From Pseudomonas sp. PD9R (GTDB taxonomy: Bacteria; Pseudomonadota; Gammaproteobacteria; Pseudomonadales; Pseudomonadaceae): a stretch of DNA of 34,201 bases. The notes under the pieces are model-generated. The model was given only the letters and a program-made list of their open reading frames with translations, was not told where the DNA came from and ran no database searches. The DNA lies in the NCBI RefSeq assembly GCF_019200975.1, contig NZ_JAHTMR010000033.1:1-34201 (forward strand), in the 5' to 3' direction. Shown here one piece after another: positions 6,516 to 16,149 of this stretch (the first letter of the stretch is position 1; every line of letters begins with the position of its first letter). The position numbers and the translations under genes are program-made.

Positions 6516-8081
6516 ATGCCCAATCCCGTGCCGATCCACGATCAAACACCCCGCCTGCAATTGCGCAGAATCAGCAAGCGCTATCCCGGTTGCCTGGCCA
6601 ACGATGACATCGACTTGAGCATCGCTCCGGGGGAAATCCATGCTTTGCTCGGCGAAAACGGTGCGGGCAAAAGTACGTTGATGAAGATCATCTACGGCGT
6701 TGTCCATGCCGATACGGGCGAGCTGATCTGGCAAGGTCAGCGCGTGACCATGCGCAACCCGGCCCAGGCTCGCAACCTCGGGATCGGCATGGTGTTCCAG
6801 CATTTCTCGTTGTTCGAAACCTTGAGCGTGGCGCAAAACATCGCGCTGGCCATGGGCGCAGCGGCCGGCACACCGAAACAACTTGAGCCGAAGATCCGCG
6901 AAGTGTCGCAGCGCTACGGCATGGCGCTGGAGCCGGAGCGACTTGTCCACAGCCTGTCCATCGGCGAGAGGCAACGGGTGGAAATCGTTCGCTGCCTGAT
7001 GCAAGACATTCGCTTGCTGATTCTCGACGAACCGACCTCGGTGCTGACCCCGCAGGAAGCCGAGGACTTGTTCGTCACCCTGCGCCGCCTCGCCGCCGAG
7101 GGCTGCAGCATTCTGTTTATCAGCCACAAACTCGGTGAAGTCCGCGCCTTGTGCCACAGCGCGACCGTGTTGCGTGGCGGTCGCGTGGCCGGGCATTGCG
7201 TGCCGGCCGAGTGTTCGGATCAGCAACTGGCGCGGTTGATGGTGGGTGAAGCAGCAGCGTTGATAACTGACTATCCGAAGGTGCGCGGTGGCGAGACCTT
7301 TTTGAAAGTGAACGGCTTGTCTTGGCACAACCCGGACCCGTTCGGCTGCTCGCTCAAGAACATCGAACTGGAGGTACGCAGCGGCGAAATCGTCGGTATC
7401 GCCGGGGTGGCCGGCAATGGTCAGGACGAGTTGTTGGCCTTGCTCAGTGGCGAACAACGACTGACCCGCGACGACGGCACAACGATAAATTTTGGCAACG
7501 AACCGGTTGCTCATCTACGCCCCGATGCCCGACGCCAACGCGGGCTGGCGTTCGTCCCCGCCGAGCGACTGGGCCACGGTGCCGTGCCGGAACTGAGCCT
7601 TGCGGACAATGCCCTGCTAACGGCGTTCCAGCAAGGTCTGGTGAGCAACGGACTGGTGCAGCGCCGCAAGGTCGAAGCACTGGCCGAAGAGATCATCCGC
7701 CGCTTCGGGGTCAAGACACCGGACAGCCAAACCCCGGCCCGTAGCCTGTCCGGCGGCAATTTGCAGAAATTTATCCTCGGCCGGGAAATCCTCCAACAAC
7801 CGAAACTGCTGGTGGCCGCACACCCGACCTGGGGCGTGGACGTGGGTGCCGCCGCGACCATTCACCGGGCGCTGATTGCCTTGCGCGATGCCGGCGCGGC
7901 GATCCTGGTGATATCCGAAGACCTCGACGAACTGTTCCAGATCAGCGACCGCCTCGGCGCGTTGTGCGGCGGACAACTGTCGCCGCTCAGGGCCACCGTC
8001 GACACCCGTCTGATCGATGTCGGCGGCTGGATGGCTGGCCGCTTCGACACCCCTCAATCACCTGCACCCGCAACGCTTTAA
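6516..8081 (+). CDS. ABC transporter ATP-binding protein, BMP-type nucleoside/purine importer
   Basis: 521 residues with two fused nucleotide-binding domains, as in RbsA/YufO-type ATPases. Domain 1 has Walker A GENGAGKST (46-54), Q-loop GMVFQHFSLFE, a signature LSIGERQRVE (about 147-156) and Walker B LLILDEPTS (about 168-176). Domain 2 has a degenerate Walker A-like GVAGNGQDE (about 294-302), signature LSGGNLQKF (about 411-419) and an altered Walker B where DEPT is replaced by AHPT, so domain 2 probably does not hydrolyse ATP, as is common in this family. It is followed 11 nt later by the first permease. The ribosome site is weak. Substrate (purine bases or nucleosides) is inferred from the permeases, the BMP protein at 16308 and the nearby deaminases. 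Confidence 0.9.
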   Translation: MPNPVPIHDQTPRLQLRRISKRYPGCLANDDIDLSIAPGEIHALLGENGAGKSTLMKIIYGVVHADTGELIWQGQRVTMRNPAQARNLGIGMVFQHFSLFETLSVAQNIALAMGAAAGTPKQLEPKIREVSQRYGMALEPERLVHSLSIGERQRVEIVRCLMQDIRLLILDEPTSVLTPQEAEDLFVTLRRLAAEGCSILFISHKLGEVRALCHSATVLRGGRVAGHCVPAECSDQQLARLMVGEAAALITDYPKVRGGETFLKVNGLSWHNPDPFGCSLKNIELEVRSGEIVGIAGVAGNGQDELLALLSGEQRLTRDDGTTINFGNEPVAHLRPDARRQRGLAFVPAERLGHGAVPELSLADNALLTAFQQGLVSNGLVQRRKVEALAEEIIRRFGVKTPDSQTPARSLSGGNLQKFILGREILQQPKLLVAAHPTWGVDVGAAATIHRALIALRDAGAAILVISEDLDELFQISDRLGALCGGQLSPLRATVDTRLIDVGGWMAGRFDTPQSPAPATL

Positions 8082-8092
8082 CGGAGTGTCAC

Positions 8093-9199
8093 ATGCTGCT
8101 TTCTCTTGAACCCCGTGGCCAGCAATCACGCCTGATGTTGTGGTGCTCGCCGTTGCTGGCGGCTGTCCTGACGCTGGGCTGTGGCTCATTGCTGTTTATC
8201 GCACTGGGGCACGACCCGTTGCTGACCCTGCATACGCTGTTGATCGCGCCGATCAGCGACTTGTATGGCGTCTCCGAGTTGCTGGTCAAAGCGCTGCCGA
8301 TCCTACTCTGCGCGCTGGGCCTGGCCGTGGCGTATCAGGCGCGGATCTGGAACATCGGCGCCGAAGGTCAATTGTTGCTCGGAGCACTGGCCGGCAGTGC
8401 GCTGGCGGTAAACATCATCGACATGCAAAGCCGCTGGGCGCTGGCGTTGATCCTGATCACCGGCACCCTGGCCGGTGCCGCATGGGGCGGACTGACCGCG
8501 TGGCTGCGCACGCGCTTCAATGCCAATGAAATCCTCACCAGCATCATGCTCAACTACATCGCGCTGAACCTGCTGCTGTACTGCATCCACGGCCCGCTGA
8601 AAGACCCGCAAGGGTTCAACTTTCCGCAATCAGCGATGTTCGGTGACGCCAGTCGTTTGCCGTTATTGACGGAGGATGGGCGGGTGCATGCCGGGGTGTA
8701 TTTCGCCTTGCTCGCGTTAGTGGCGGTGTGGGTGTTGTTGCAGAAAAGTTTTGTCGGCTTCCAGATCAAAGTGCTCGGGCTGGATAAACGGGCGGCCGGT
8801 TTTGTCGGCTTTCGCGAGAAGCGCCTGATCTGGCTCGCGCTGTTGATCAGCGGTGGTTTGGCCGGGCTGGCCGGCGTGTGTGAAGTCACTGGGCCGATCG
8901 GCCAGTTGGTGCCGCAAGTCTCGCCCGGTTACGGCTATGCGGCGATCACCGTGGCGTTTCTCGGGCGGCTGAACCCCATCGGCATTCTGTTTTCCAGCCT
9001 GTTGATGGCGCTGCTCTACATCGGCGGCGAGAGCGCGCAAATGAGCATGAACCTGCCGCAAGCCATCACTCAATTGTTCCAGGGAATGATGCTGTTTTTC
9101 CTGCTGGCCAGTGACGTGCTAATTCTCTATCGCCCCCGTTTGAATCTGCGCTGGGCCCGCCGCGCGCAAACCAACGCCGTACACGCAGGAGCGCTGTGA
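8093..9199 (+). CDS. ABC transporter permease 1 (BMP/nucleoside type)
   Basis: 368 residues from MLLSLEPRGQ, preceded by ACGGAGTGTC. The frame is open upstream, but that part overlaps the ATPase gene. It is a hydrophobic protein with about 8-10 membrane segments and the BPD_transp_2 hallmarks YQARIWNIGAEGQ (about 82-94) and LNYIALNLLLY. This family (YufP/NupP-like) partners a BMP-type binding protein and a two-domain ATPase. Its TGA stop shares one base with the next gene's ATG, so the two permeases are translationally coupled. Confidence 0.92.
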   Translation: MLLSLEPRGQQSRLMLWCSPLLAAVLTLGCGSLLFIALGHDPLLTLHTLLIAPISDLYGVSELLVKALPILLCALGLAVAYQARIWNIGAEGQLLLGALAGSALAVNIIDMQSRWALALILITGTLAGAAWGGLTAWLRTRFNANEILTSIMLNYIALNLLLYCIHGPLKDPQGFNFPQSAMFGDASRLPLLTEDGRVHAGVYFALLALVAVWVLLQKSFVGFQIKVLGLDKRAAGFVGFREKRLIWLALLISGGLAGLAGVCEVTGPIGQLVPQVSPGYGYAAITVAFLGRLNPIGILFSSLLMALLYIGGESAQMSMNLPQAITQLFQGMMLFFLLASDVLILYRPRLNLRWARRAQTNAVHAGAL

Positions 9200-10125
9200 T
9201 GGATGTCGATCTGCTGAGTAATATTTTCTACGCCATGGTGCGCTGCGGCACGCCGTTGCTGCTGGTGGCGCTGGGTGAATTGATCTGCGAGAAAAGCGGC
9301 GTCCTCAACCTGGGACAGGAAGGGATGATGCTGTTTGGCGCGGTGATCGGTTTTATCGTCGCGTTCAACACTGGCAACCTGTGGCTCGGTGTGTTGCTGG
9401 CGATGCTCGCCGGGATGCTGTTGTCGTCGCTGTTTGCCTTGGTGGCGCTGGTGTTCAACGCCAATCAAGTGGCCACCGGGTTGGCATTGACGATTTTTGG
9501 CGTGGGCCTGTCGACCTTTGTCGGCGCGGCGTGGGTCGGCAAACCACTGGCGGGCTTCGAGCCATTGGCGATCCCGTACTTGAGTGAAATCCCGCTGATC
9601 GGGCGGATGCTGTTTGCCCAGGATTTGCTGGTGTATCTGTCGTTCGCCCTGTTTGCACTGGTGGCCTGGGTGATTGTAAAAAGCCGCGTCGGGTTGATCA
9701 TTCAGGCCGTCGGAGAAAACCCGGATGCGGCCAGTGCCATGGGTTTACCCGTGTTGGGCGTGCGCACCTTGGCGGTGTTGTTCGGCGGTGCGATGGCTGG
9801 GTTGGCGGGGGCGTATCTGTCGCTCGCTTACACGCCGATGTGGGCGGAAAACATGAGCGCCGGACGCGGCTGGATCGCCCTGGCGCTGGTGGTCTTTGCC
9901 AGCTGGCGCGTGTGGCGCTTGCTGCTGGGTGCGTACCTGTTCGGGCTCGCCAGCATCCTGCATCTGGTGGCGCAGGGGTTGGGGCTGGCGATTCCGTCCA
10001 GCCTGCTGGCAATGCTGCCGTATGTCGCGACCATTGTGGTGTTGGTGCTGCTGTCACGGGATGCGGTGCGCACGCGGTTGTACGCGCCGGTGTCATTGGG
10101 GCAGCCGTGGCAGGCCGGGCGTTAG
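9199..10125 (+). CDS. ABC transporter permease 2 (BMP/nucleoside type)
   Basis: 308 residues from the ATG at 9199, which overlaps the stop of permease 1 by one base (TGATG). A GTG one codon earlier is possible. The protein has about 8 membrane segments and the family stretch CEKSGVLNLGQEGMM (about 29-43, YufQ-type). It pairs with permease 1 to form the membrane channel of the importer. A REP pair follows 18 bp after the stop, and no binding-protein gene follows directly: that gene lies 6 kb away at 16308. Confidence 0.92.
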   Translation: MDVDLLSNIFYAMVRCGTPLLLVALGELICEKSGVLNLGQEGMMLFGAVIGFIVAFNTGNLWLGVLLAMLAGMLLSSLFALVALVFNANQVATGLALTIFGVGLSTFVGAAWVGKPLAGFEPLAIPYLSEIPLIGRMLFAQDLLVYLSFALFALVAWVIVKSRVGLIIQAVGENPDAASAMGLPVLGVRTLAVLFGGAMAGLAGAYLSLAYTPMWAENMSAGRGWIALALVVFASWRVWRLLLGAYLFGLASILHLVAQGLGLAIPSSLLAMLPYVATIVVLVLLSRDAVRTRLYAPVSLGQPWQAGR

Positions 10126-10143
10126 CGGTGGCAATTCCGGCAT

Positions 10144-10235
10144 CTTCGCGGGCAAGCCTCGCTCCTACAGATTTTGTGTCGCACCCAAATGCTGTGAACG
10201 CGTGATACCTGTAGGAGCGAGGCTTGCCCGCGAAG
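10144..10235. repeat. REP pair after permease 2
   Basis: Arms CTTCGCGGGCAAGCCTCGCT and AGCGAGGCTTGCCCGCGAAG match exactly as inverted copies, separated by about 45 nt. It belongs to the same sub-family as the pair at 16150-16217, which precedes the BMP binding-protein gene. Confidence 0.9.
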
Positions 10236-10318
10236 GCGCCCGCATGGACAACAACGAACTCGACGCCATGCGCCAAGCGTTGCAGCATAGGCCCGGTCAA
10301 CATTAAAGGAAGCCACTC

Positions 10319-11008
10319 ATGCCCAAGGCAAAAAACGCACTCATCATCGGAGCCTCCCGGGGGCTGGGCCTTGGCCTGGTGAAAACCCTGTTGGCTGATG
10401 GATGGCAAGTCACCGCCACCGTGCGCAACCCGCAAAATGCCGACGCATTGCAGAGCCTGGGCAATGTGCGGATCGAGAAACTCGACATGGACGATCAACA
10501 AGCCGTGATCGCCTTGAGTCAGCAGCTCAAGGGTGAAGTATTCGACCTTTTGTTTGTCAACGCCGGGGTCAAAGGGCCTGACGTTCAGACACCGAACGGC
10601 GGCGCGACTATGGCGGAAGTCGGTCAGCTGTTTTTCACCAATGCCGTGGCGCCGATTAACCTGGCCCAGCGCTTTGTCGGGCAGATTCGTCCGGATACCG
10701 GCGTATTGGCGTTCATGAGCTCGTTGCTGGGCAGCGTGACCATGCCGGATGCACCGGAACTGGCGCTGTACAAGGCCAGCAAAGCGGCGCTGAACTCCAT
10801 GACCAACAGCTTCGTCACACAACTGGGCGAGCAGAAACTCACTGTGCTGTCGCTGCATCCGGGCTGGGTAAAGACCGACATGGGCGGTGAAGGTGCCGAT
10901 ATCGATGTGCAAACCAGTACCCGGGGATTGGTTGATCAGGTGAATGCGTATGGCGGTAAGGGTGGGCATCATTTTGTGAATTACCGGGGTGAGACGATTC
11001 CCTGGTAA
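10319..11008 (+). CDS. Short-chain dehydrogenase/reductase (C-factor-like)
   Basis: 229 residues with AAGGAAG upstream of the ATG. It has a Rossmann cofactor motif GASRGLGLG (about 11-19), the NAG of the SDR core in FVNAG, and the catalytic Ser plus YKASK (Tyr and Lys of YxxxK) in the second half. The set is complete, unlike the SDR remnant at 14288. The C-terminal stretch LHPGWVKTDMGG is typical of the CsgA/C-factor-like SDR group. Substrate is unknown. It lies between the transporter permeases and the 8-oxoguanine deaminase but is bounded by REP pairs on both sides, so a purine role should not be assumed. Confidence 0.85.
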   Translation: MPKAKNALIIGASRGLGLGLVKTLLADGWQVTATVRNPQNADALQSLGNVRIEKLDMDDQQAVIALSQQLKGEVFDLLFVNAGVKGPDVQTPNGGATMAEVGQLFFTNAVAPINLAQRFVGQIRPDTGVLAFMSSLLGSVTMPDAPELALYKASKAALNSMTNSFVTQLGEQKLTVLSLHPGWVKTDMGGEGADIDVQTSTRGLVDQVNAYGGKGGHHFVNYRGETIPW

Positions 11009-11020
11009 GCCGCGCCACTC

Positions 11021-11117
11021 TGTAGGAGCTGCCGAAGGCTGCGATCTTTTGATCTTGATCTTTTCTGGATCGCTGAAAAGCAAGATCAAAAGATCGCAGC
11101 CTTCGGCAGCTCCTACC
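11021..11117. repeat. REP pair after the SDR gene
   Basis: Inverted arms TGTAGGAGCTGCCGAAGGCT and AGCCTTCGGCAGCTCCTACC, starting 12 bp after the stop. GAAGG sub-type in both arms. A further single GGCTTGCCCGCGC fragment of another REP type lies at about 11145-11157. Confidence 0.9.
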
Positions 11118-11268
11118 GGGGATTTGCATCGTCTGGTCGGGCCGGGCTTGCCCGCGCAGCGCTTTTGATCGACACTTCGCACCTCGCCTCCCCGGCGACC
11201 CTGGATCAGCAGACAGGGCAACACTGAGCTGGCAACCCTGAACCCAATTTTCAGAGGAGCCGGCCAAC

Positions 11269-12627
11269 ATGCCTGCCATCCGTACCTGGTTAAAAAATCC
11301 CCTCGCCATTTTCACAGCCAACGGTCTCGATGCCCGTGGCGGCCTGGTGCTGCAAGACGGCGTGATCGTCGAAGTGCTGAGCCTCGGCCAACAGCCCTCC
11401 GCACCGTGCAATGAAGTGTTCGATGCCCGCGAGCACGTGATCCTGCCGGGGCTGATCAACACTCATCACCATTTCTATCAAACCCTGACCCGCGCCTGGG
11501 CGCCGGTAGTCAATCAGCCGTTGTTCCCGTGGCTGAAAACCCTCTACCCGGTCTGGGCACGACTCACCCCGGAAAAACTCGCCCTCGCCACCAAAGTCGC
11601 ATTGGCCGAGTTGCTGCTGTCCGGTTGCACCACCGCTGCCGACCACCATTACCTGTTTCCCGAAGGCCTGGAAAACGCCATCGATGTCCAAGTCGAGACC
11701 GTTCGCGAACTGGGCATGCGCGCCATGTTGACGCGTGGCTCCATGAGCCTCGGCGAAAAGGACGGCGGGCTGCCACCGCAACAAACGGTGCAGGAAGGTC
11801 AAGTAATCCTCGACGACAGCCAGCGCTTGATCGCCGAGTACCACGAACGCGGCGACGGCGCGCAAATCCAGATTGCCCTCGCGCCTTGCTCGCCGTTCTC
11901 GGTGACCCCGGAAATCATGTCCGCCAGTGCTGAACTGGCGAATAAACTCGACGTGCGCCTGCACACGCACCTGGCAGAAACCCTCGACGAAGAAGACTTC
12001 TGCCTGCAACGTTTCGGCCTGCGCACCGTGGATTATCTGGACAGCGTCGGCTGGCTCGGCCCGCGCACCTGGCTGGCCCATGGCATCCACTTCAACCCGG
12101 AGGAAATCACTCGTCTCGGCGCGGCAGGCACCGGCATCTGCCATTGCCCGAGTTCTAACATGCGCCTGGCTTCCGGCATCTGCCCGACCATCGACTTGAC
12201 CGATGCCGGCGCATTACTCGGCCTGGGCGTGGATGGTTCTGCCTCCAACGATGCCTCGAACATGATGCTCGAAACCCGACAGGCCCTGTACATCCAGCGC
12301 CTGCGCTACGGTGCCGAAAAGATCACTCCGGAACGCGTGCTGGGCTGGGCGACCAAAGGGTCGGCGAGTCTGCTGGGCCGTACCGATATCGGTGAAATTG
12401 CGGTGGGCAAGCAGGCTGACCTGGCGCTGTTCAAGCTCGATGAATTGCGCTTCTCCGGCAGTCACGATCCGGTTTCGGCGCTGCTGTTGTGTGGTGCGGA
12501 CCGCGCAGATCGGGTGATGATTGGCGGCAAGTGGCGGGTGATTGATGGACAGGTAGAGGGGCTGGATCTGAAGGGATTGATTGCTGATCACAGTCAGGCA
12601 GCTCGTCAGCTCATCGCCGGCACCTGA
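11269..12627 (+). CDS. 8-oxoguanine deaminase
   Basis: 452 residues; amidohydrolase superfamily, cytosine/guanine-deaminase branch. It hydrolyses 8-oxoguanine to urate and ammonia. The metal and catalytic set is complete: HxH in NTHHHFYQ (His66, His68), HTHLAE (His234 and Glu237), LAHGIH (His271) and VDGSASND (Asp322). The run SNDASNMMLE is typical of the 8-oxoguanine deaminase/ATZ-TRZ-like group, and the position corresponds (from memory) to PA0142, a characterised 8-oxoguanine deaminase. A good AGAGGAG site precedes the ATG. Neighbouring transporter and adenine deaminase genes support purine salvage or detoxification of oxidised purines. Guanine or isocytosine activity cannot be excluded from sequence alone. 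Confidence 0.88.
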   Translation: MPAIRTWLKNPLAIFTANGLDARGGLVLQDGVIVEVLSLGQQPSAPCNEVFDAREHVILPGLINTHHHFYQTLTRAWAPVVNQPLFPWLKTLYPVWARLTPEKLALATKVALAELLLSGCTTAADHHYLFPEGLENAIDVQVETVRELGMRAMLTRGSMSLGEKDGGLPPQQTVQEGQVILDDSQRLIAEYHERGDGAQIQIALAPCSPFSVTPEIMSASAELANKLDVRLHTHLAETLDEEDFCLQRFGLRTVDYLDSVGWLGPRTWLAHGIHFNPEEITRLGAAGTGICHCPSSNMRLASGICPTIDLTDAGALLGLGVDGSASNDASNMMLETRQALYIQRLRYGAEKITPERVLGWATKGSASLLGRTDIGEIAVGKQADLALFKLDELRFSGSHDPVSALLLCGADRADRVMIGGKWRVIDGQVEGLDLKGLIADHSQAARQLIAGT

Positions 12628-12644
12628 TCCACTGTCGAACCAAA

Positions 12645-12736
12645 CTGTGGGCGCTAGCCTGCTAGCGACTACGGTGTGCCAGCAAACAGAAATGTTGACT
12701 GATACGCCGCTATCGCGAGCAGGCTCGCGCCCACAG
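12645..12736. repeat. REP pair of a second type between convergent genes
   Basis: Left arm CTGTGGGCGCTAGCCTGCTA, right arm TCGCGAGCAGGCTCGCGCCC followed by ACAG. It differs from the GTAGGAG families (TGTGGGCG...CTGCTAGCGA). It lies between the deaminase and the convergent MFS remnant. Confidence 0.8.
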
Positions 12737-12779
12737 TGGTTTTGTGGTGGTCTCGGAGGCCAACGGCGCCACTGTTGGC

Positions 12780-14185
12780 TCAACGGGTCTGAGCCAACGG
12801 CACCCAGCCGGCCCGGCTCCAGAACGCGATGGCGGACGACGTCAGCAAAAGCACGGCAGAGATTGCCAATGTTCTGCGCACACCGCCCATGATGGCCACT
12901 GAGCTGCCATTGGCGACAATCGCGCCGAAGATCGCAACACCGGTCGCCCCGCCGACTTGTCGCGCCGTGTTCAACACAGCCGACGCAGTCCCCGCTTGAT
13001 GGCGCTCGACGCTCGACAATATGGACGTCGTCATCGCAGGCACCGCCAGTCCCATGCCGATCGGGATCAGCGCCAAACCTGGCAACATATCGATGAAGGT
13101 CGCGTGGTCCGAGATGCCGAACGTGCCTAGCAGCGAGTAACCGGTGCAACCGATCAGGCTGCCACCCACCATCAGCACGCGCAGTCCGGTGCGCGCCGCC
13201 AACGGCCCACTGGCGATGTTGGAAATGACCGCAGTCCCCGTCAGCGGCAGAAATGTCAGGCCGGTCTCAAGCACGGAACAGCCGCGCACATTTTGCAGGT
13301 AGAAACTGAGTACGAAGATCACGCCGTAGTAGGTGAAATTGGCCAGCACGCCGAACAGGACGGCGCCCGAAAAGCGCATGTTTTGGAACAGTGCCAGCGG
13401 CAGCATCGGTGCACGCACGCGGCTCTCGACCAACAAGAAAGCTGTACCGGCGACGAAGGCCAGTACAAAGCCGCCCTGCACCAGCAGACTGGAAAAGCCC
13501 AGTGCCTGCACCTCGATCACTGCGCCATAAAGCCGATAAGCGCGAGCACCGATAGCAACTGGCCCGGTAAATCGAAGTGGCGCGACGGCTCCTTGCTCAC
13601 CCTGCGTGGCACGACGTAATACGTCAGCGCGAAGCCTGCCACGCAGATCGGCACGTTGACCCAAAAAATGCTGCGCCAGCCCGCCACCGATAACAGCAGG
13701 CCGCCGATCACCGGGCCAGCCGCAATCGACACGCCGCCGGCCGCCGTCCACCAACCAATGGCCTTGGCCAACATTTTCTTATCGTGGGCGTAGGTAAAAT
13801 TGAGGATCGCCAGCGAATTGGGCAGGAGCAGCGCCGCCCCCAAGCCCTGCATCGCGCGAGCCATGTTCAATGTCATGACCGACGGTGCCATGGCGCAGGC
13901 AATGGACGCCAGCGTGAACAGGCCGAAGCCGGTCAGGAACGCGCGTTTGGAACCGAACTTCTCACCCACTACGCCGGCCGACAGCAGGAAGGCGGCAAAG
14001 CCCAGCGTGTAGGCATCGACCACCCATTGCAAAGCGCTGACGCCGGCGCCCAGCTCGATGCCCATATTGGGCAGCGCCACATTGACGATGGTGACGTCCA
14101 GCTGAACGATGATGAAGGCGAAGCTGGTTGCCAACAGCACCGCCAGTGATGGCTGGAGCGCCGTCGGTTTTGAAGTTGGATGCAT
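12780..14185 (-). pseudogene. MFS drug-efflux transporter (DHA2 type), frameshifted
   Basis: Two overlapping minus-strand frames together give one DHA2-like transporter of about 468 residues. The 5' part (14185 to the TGA at 13517-13519) starts MHPTSKP with an AGGAAG site and carries the first six segments, including LDVTIVNVALP and GWRSIFWVNVP. The 3' part resumes in another frame with AVIEVQALG and continues through the remaining segments to 12780. Joining needs a one-base insertion (or two-base loss) near 13520-13530; a lost G in ATGGCGGCAGTG would give a smooth FMAAVIEV. It follows the SDR remnant at 14288 in the same operon. It is either a true frameshift or a sequencing error; decay of the neighbour favours the former. 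Confidence 0.82.
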
Positions 14186-14287
14186 ATTGCTTCCTGAGGG
14201 CCCACTGAGGACAGCGCGGCGATGCATGTTGCGGCGGGTCATGTGGTGCCCTTTGCGATACACGTAAAGGGCACCGATGGGCGTCAC

Positions 14288-14716
14288 TTACCGACCGGCG
14301 CTCTGGCCGCCATCGACGTGCAGGATTTCTCCGGTGATGAACGCTGCCGAATCCAGGAACTCGACGGCGCTGGCGAGTTGGGTAATGTGAAAGAAACTGG
14401 CGACGTTCACATTCATCACGGCGGCGAAGTCTTCGGCCGTGTTCTCGGTGAAAGGCTTACCGATGTAGATGCCAGCGTTGTTCACCAGCGTGTCGATCCG
14501 GCCAAATCGCGCAACGCCTTCATTAATGACACGCTGGGCAGTCGCCGGATCACCGATGTCACCCGCTACCGTCAAGATGTTCGGGTCGTCCGATGGCTTG
14601 ATCGTGCGCGAGGTCGCAACAACACGGTAATCGAGCTTTCGAAACGCCTTCACCACTTCAGCGCCAATCCCTTGCGATGCGCCGGTAACGACCACAACCT
14701 TTTGCGATGCACTCAT
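14288..14716 (-). pseudogene. SDR oxidoreductase with internal in-frame deletion
   Basis: 142 residues where complete relatives have about 245-250. The N-terminal half is normal, with cofactor motif TGASQGIGAE (about 11-20) and LVNNAGIYIG (about 77-86). It then runs from FFHITQLAS straight into VEFLDSAAFITGEILHVDGG, a C-terminal SDR stretch. The central block of roughly 100 residues, which should hold the catalytic Ser and YxxxK, is absent, yet the frame is kept. No leftover sequence for it exists nearby. It is therefore very unlikely to be an active dehydrogenase. GGAG precedes the start. It is the first gene of a leftward pair with the frameshifted MFS pump 102 bp on. Confidence 0.85.
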
Positions 14717-14916
14717 GTTTGACTCCGAAAATTAGAGATTGGAATGCAAGGCATATCGCACCCCAGGACCAGCAATCTTCTGATTACTAATGAGTAAATC
14801 TTACGGTGTATGGTTTTTTACAGACGCGTTAGCTGTGATGGTTTTAGGACATTTCCTGCTCATTGCTGGCCACCACCTCTAACTTTCCAGAGAAAAATCA
14901 CAGGCAGCGCCAGCGC

Positions 14917-16008
14917 CTACAGGCCCAGCAGCGACAACATGATGAAGGTCGCAAACAGTACAAAGTGAGTCATGCCCTCAATAGCATTGGTTTCGCCGTC
15001 GTTGAGGTTGATCGCGCTGACGATCAGGGTGATGAAAATCATCACGGTCTGCACCGGGGTCATGGCCATCTGGAACGGCTGGCCGGTGTAGAGCGCCATC
15101 GCTTCCATCACTGGCACCGTCAGGATCACCGTCGACAGCGACGCGCCTAAAGCGATGTTGACCACCGACTGCATACGGTTGGCCAGTGCCGCACGCAATG
15201 CCGTCAGAATTTCCGGTGCGGCGGAAATCGCCGCCACCAGAATCGCCGTGATCACCGGCGGTGCGCCCGTTCCTTCCAGGCCCAGATCGAGGGTCTTGGA
15301 CATTACTTCGGCCAGTGCGCCAATCACCACGACACCGAAGACCAATATGCCGATGGACAGCGTCAGGTTGATCGGTGCCGGCTCGTTTTCCTGCGGCTCT
15401 TTCTTGCGGCGTTTGTCCGGATAGCTGTAGCTGAAAAAGTAGCTGTGCGGCCCGACCTGCATGCGCAGAAACAAAGCGTACAGCACGACCATCGCACCAA
15501 TGGTGAACGCCGAATAGAGCTTCCAGTTGGCTTCGGGAATGAACTCCGGCACCACCATCGATACGCCCATGGCGGTGAGGATCATGACGCTGTAGCTGCG
15601 CGCAGAGTCGTCGTTGTACGACTGCTCGCCATGTTTGAGCCCGCCCATCAACGCTGCCAAACCGAGGATGCCGTTGATGTCGAGCATCACTGCCGAATAG
15701 ATCGTGTCGCGCACCAGGGTCGCGGAGGCTTCGTTGCTCATCATGATCGCCAGGATCACCACTTCTACCAGCACTGCCGCCAGGGTCAGGATCATCGTGC
15801 CGTAAGGGTCACCGACTTTTTCCGCCAGCAGTTCGGCCTGATGGGCGACGCGCATCGACGCAGCAACGATGAATGCAATCAGCACTAACCCGCCGCTCAG
15901 CGCGATGACTTGGCCGCTGTGCAGCAACCAGTGCTCCAGTGGGAAGGCAATGGCGGCGGCGATCAAGGCCAGCAGCAGAAAGGTTTCTTGCTTGAGGACA
16001 GTGAGCAT
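14917..16008 (-). CDS. chaA: Calcium/proton (sodium/proton) antiporter ChaA
   Basis: 363 residues, an inner-membrane Ca2+:cation antiporter of the CaCA superfamily with about 11 membrane segments. The two inverted alpha-repeat signatures are visible: VEVVILAIMMSNE (about 81-93) in the first half and AAPEILTALRAALANRMQS (about 240-258) in the second, each with the acidic residue used for cation binding. A polar loop rich in Lys/Glu (about residues 198-212) separates the halves. A ribosome site AAAGG precedes the start. It exports Ca2+ or Na+ in exchange for H+. It stands alone, with no link to the purine genes on either side. Confidence 0.92.
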   Translation of the reverse strand: MLTVLKQETFLLLALIAAAIAFPLEHWLLHSGQVIALSGGLVLIAFIVAASMRVAHQAELLAEKVGDPYGTMILTLAAVLVEVVILAIMMSNEASATLVRDTIYSAVMLDINGILGLAALMGGLKHGEQSYNDDSARSYSVMILTAMGVSMVVPEFIPEANWKLYSAFTIGAMVVLYALFLRMQVGPHSYFFSYSYPDKRRKKEPQENEPAPINLTLSIGILVFGVVVIGALAEVMSKTLDLGLEGTGAPPVITAILVAAISAAPEILTALRAALANRMQSVVNIALGASLSTVILTVPVMEAMALYTGQPFQMAMTPVQTVMIFITLIVSAINLNDGETNAIEGMTHFVLFATFIMLSLLGL

Positions 16009-16149
16009 GTCGGGCCTTTTGCCGTGGGGAGCGGATGAGCTACTGACTATGACGAGCCGCTAACGTTTCGTTACACCTTAGCGCACCAGTGGAAGGCGTG
16101 GATTGGTAAGGGGTGCACCGGGATGGTTCTGTGGCGATCAGTCGGGCCT

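Noticed and set aside
6444..7514. A 356-codon minus-strand open frame opposite the ABC ATPase
   Set aside because: Overlaps the Walker motifs of the real gene in antisense and shows no features.
9698..11224. A 508-codon minus-strand open frame across permease 2, a REP pair and the SDR gene
   Set aside because: It crosses two real genes and two REP palindromes in antisense and has no family features.
12780..14716. Insertion sequence or prophage carrying the SDR-MFS pair
   Set aside because: No transposase, integrase, terminal inverted repeats or tRNA attachment site is visible around the pair.
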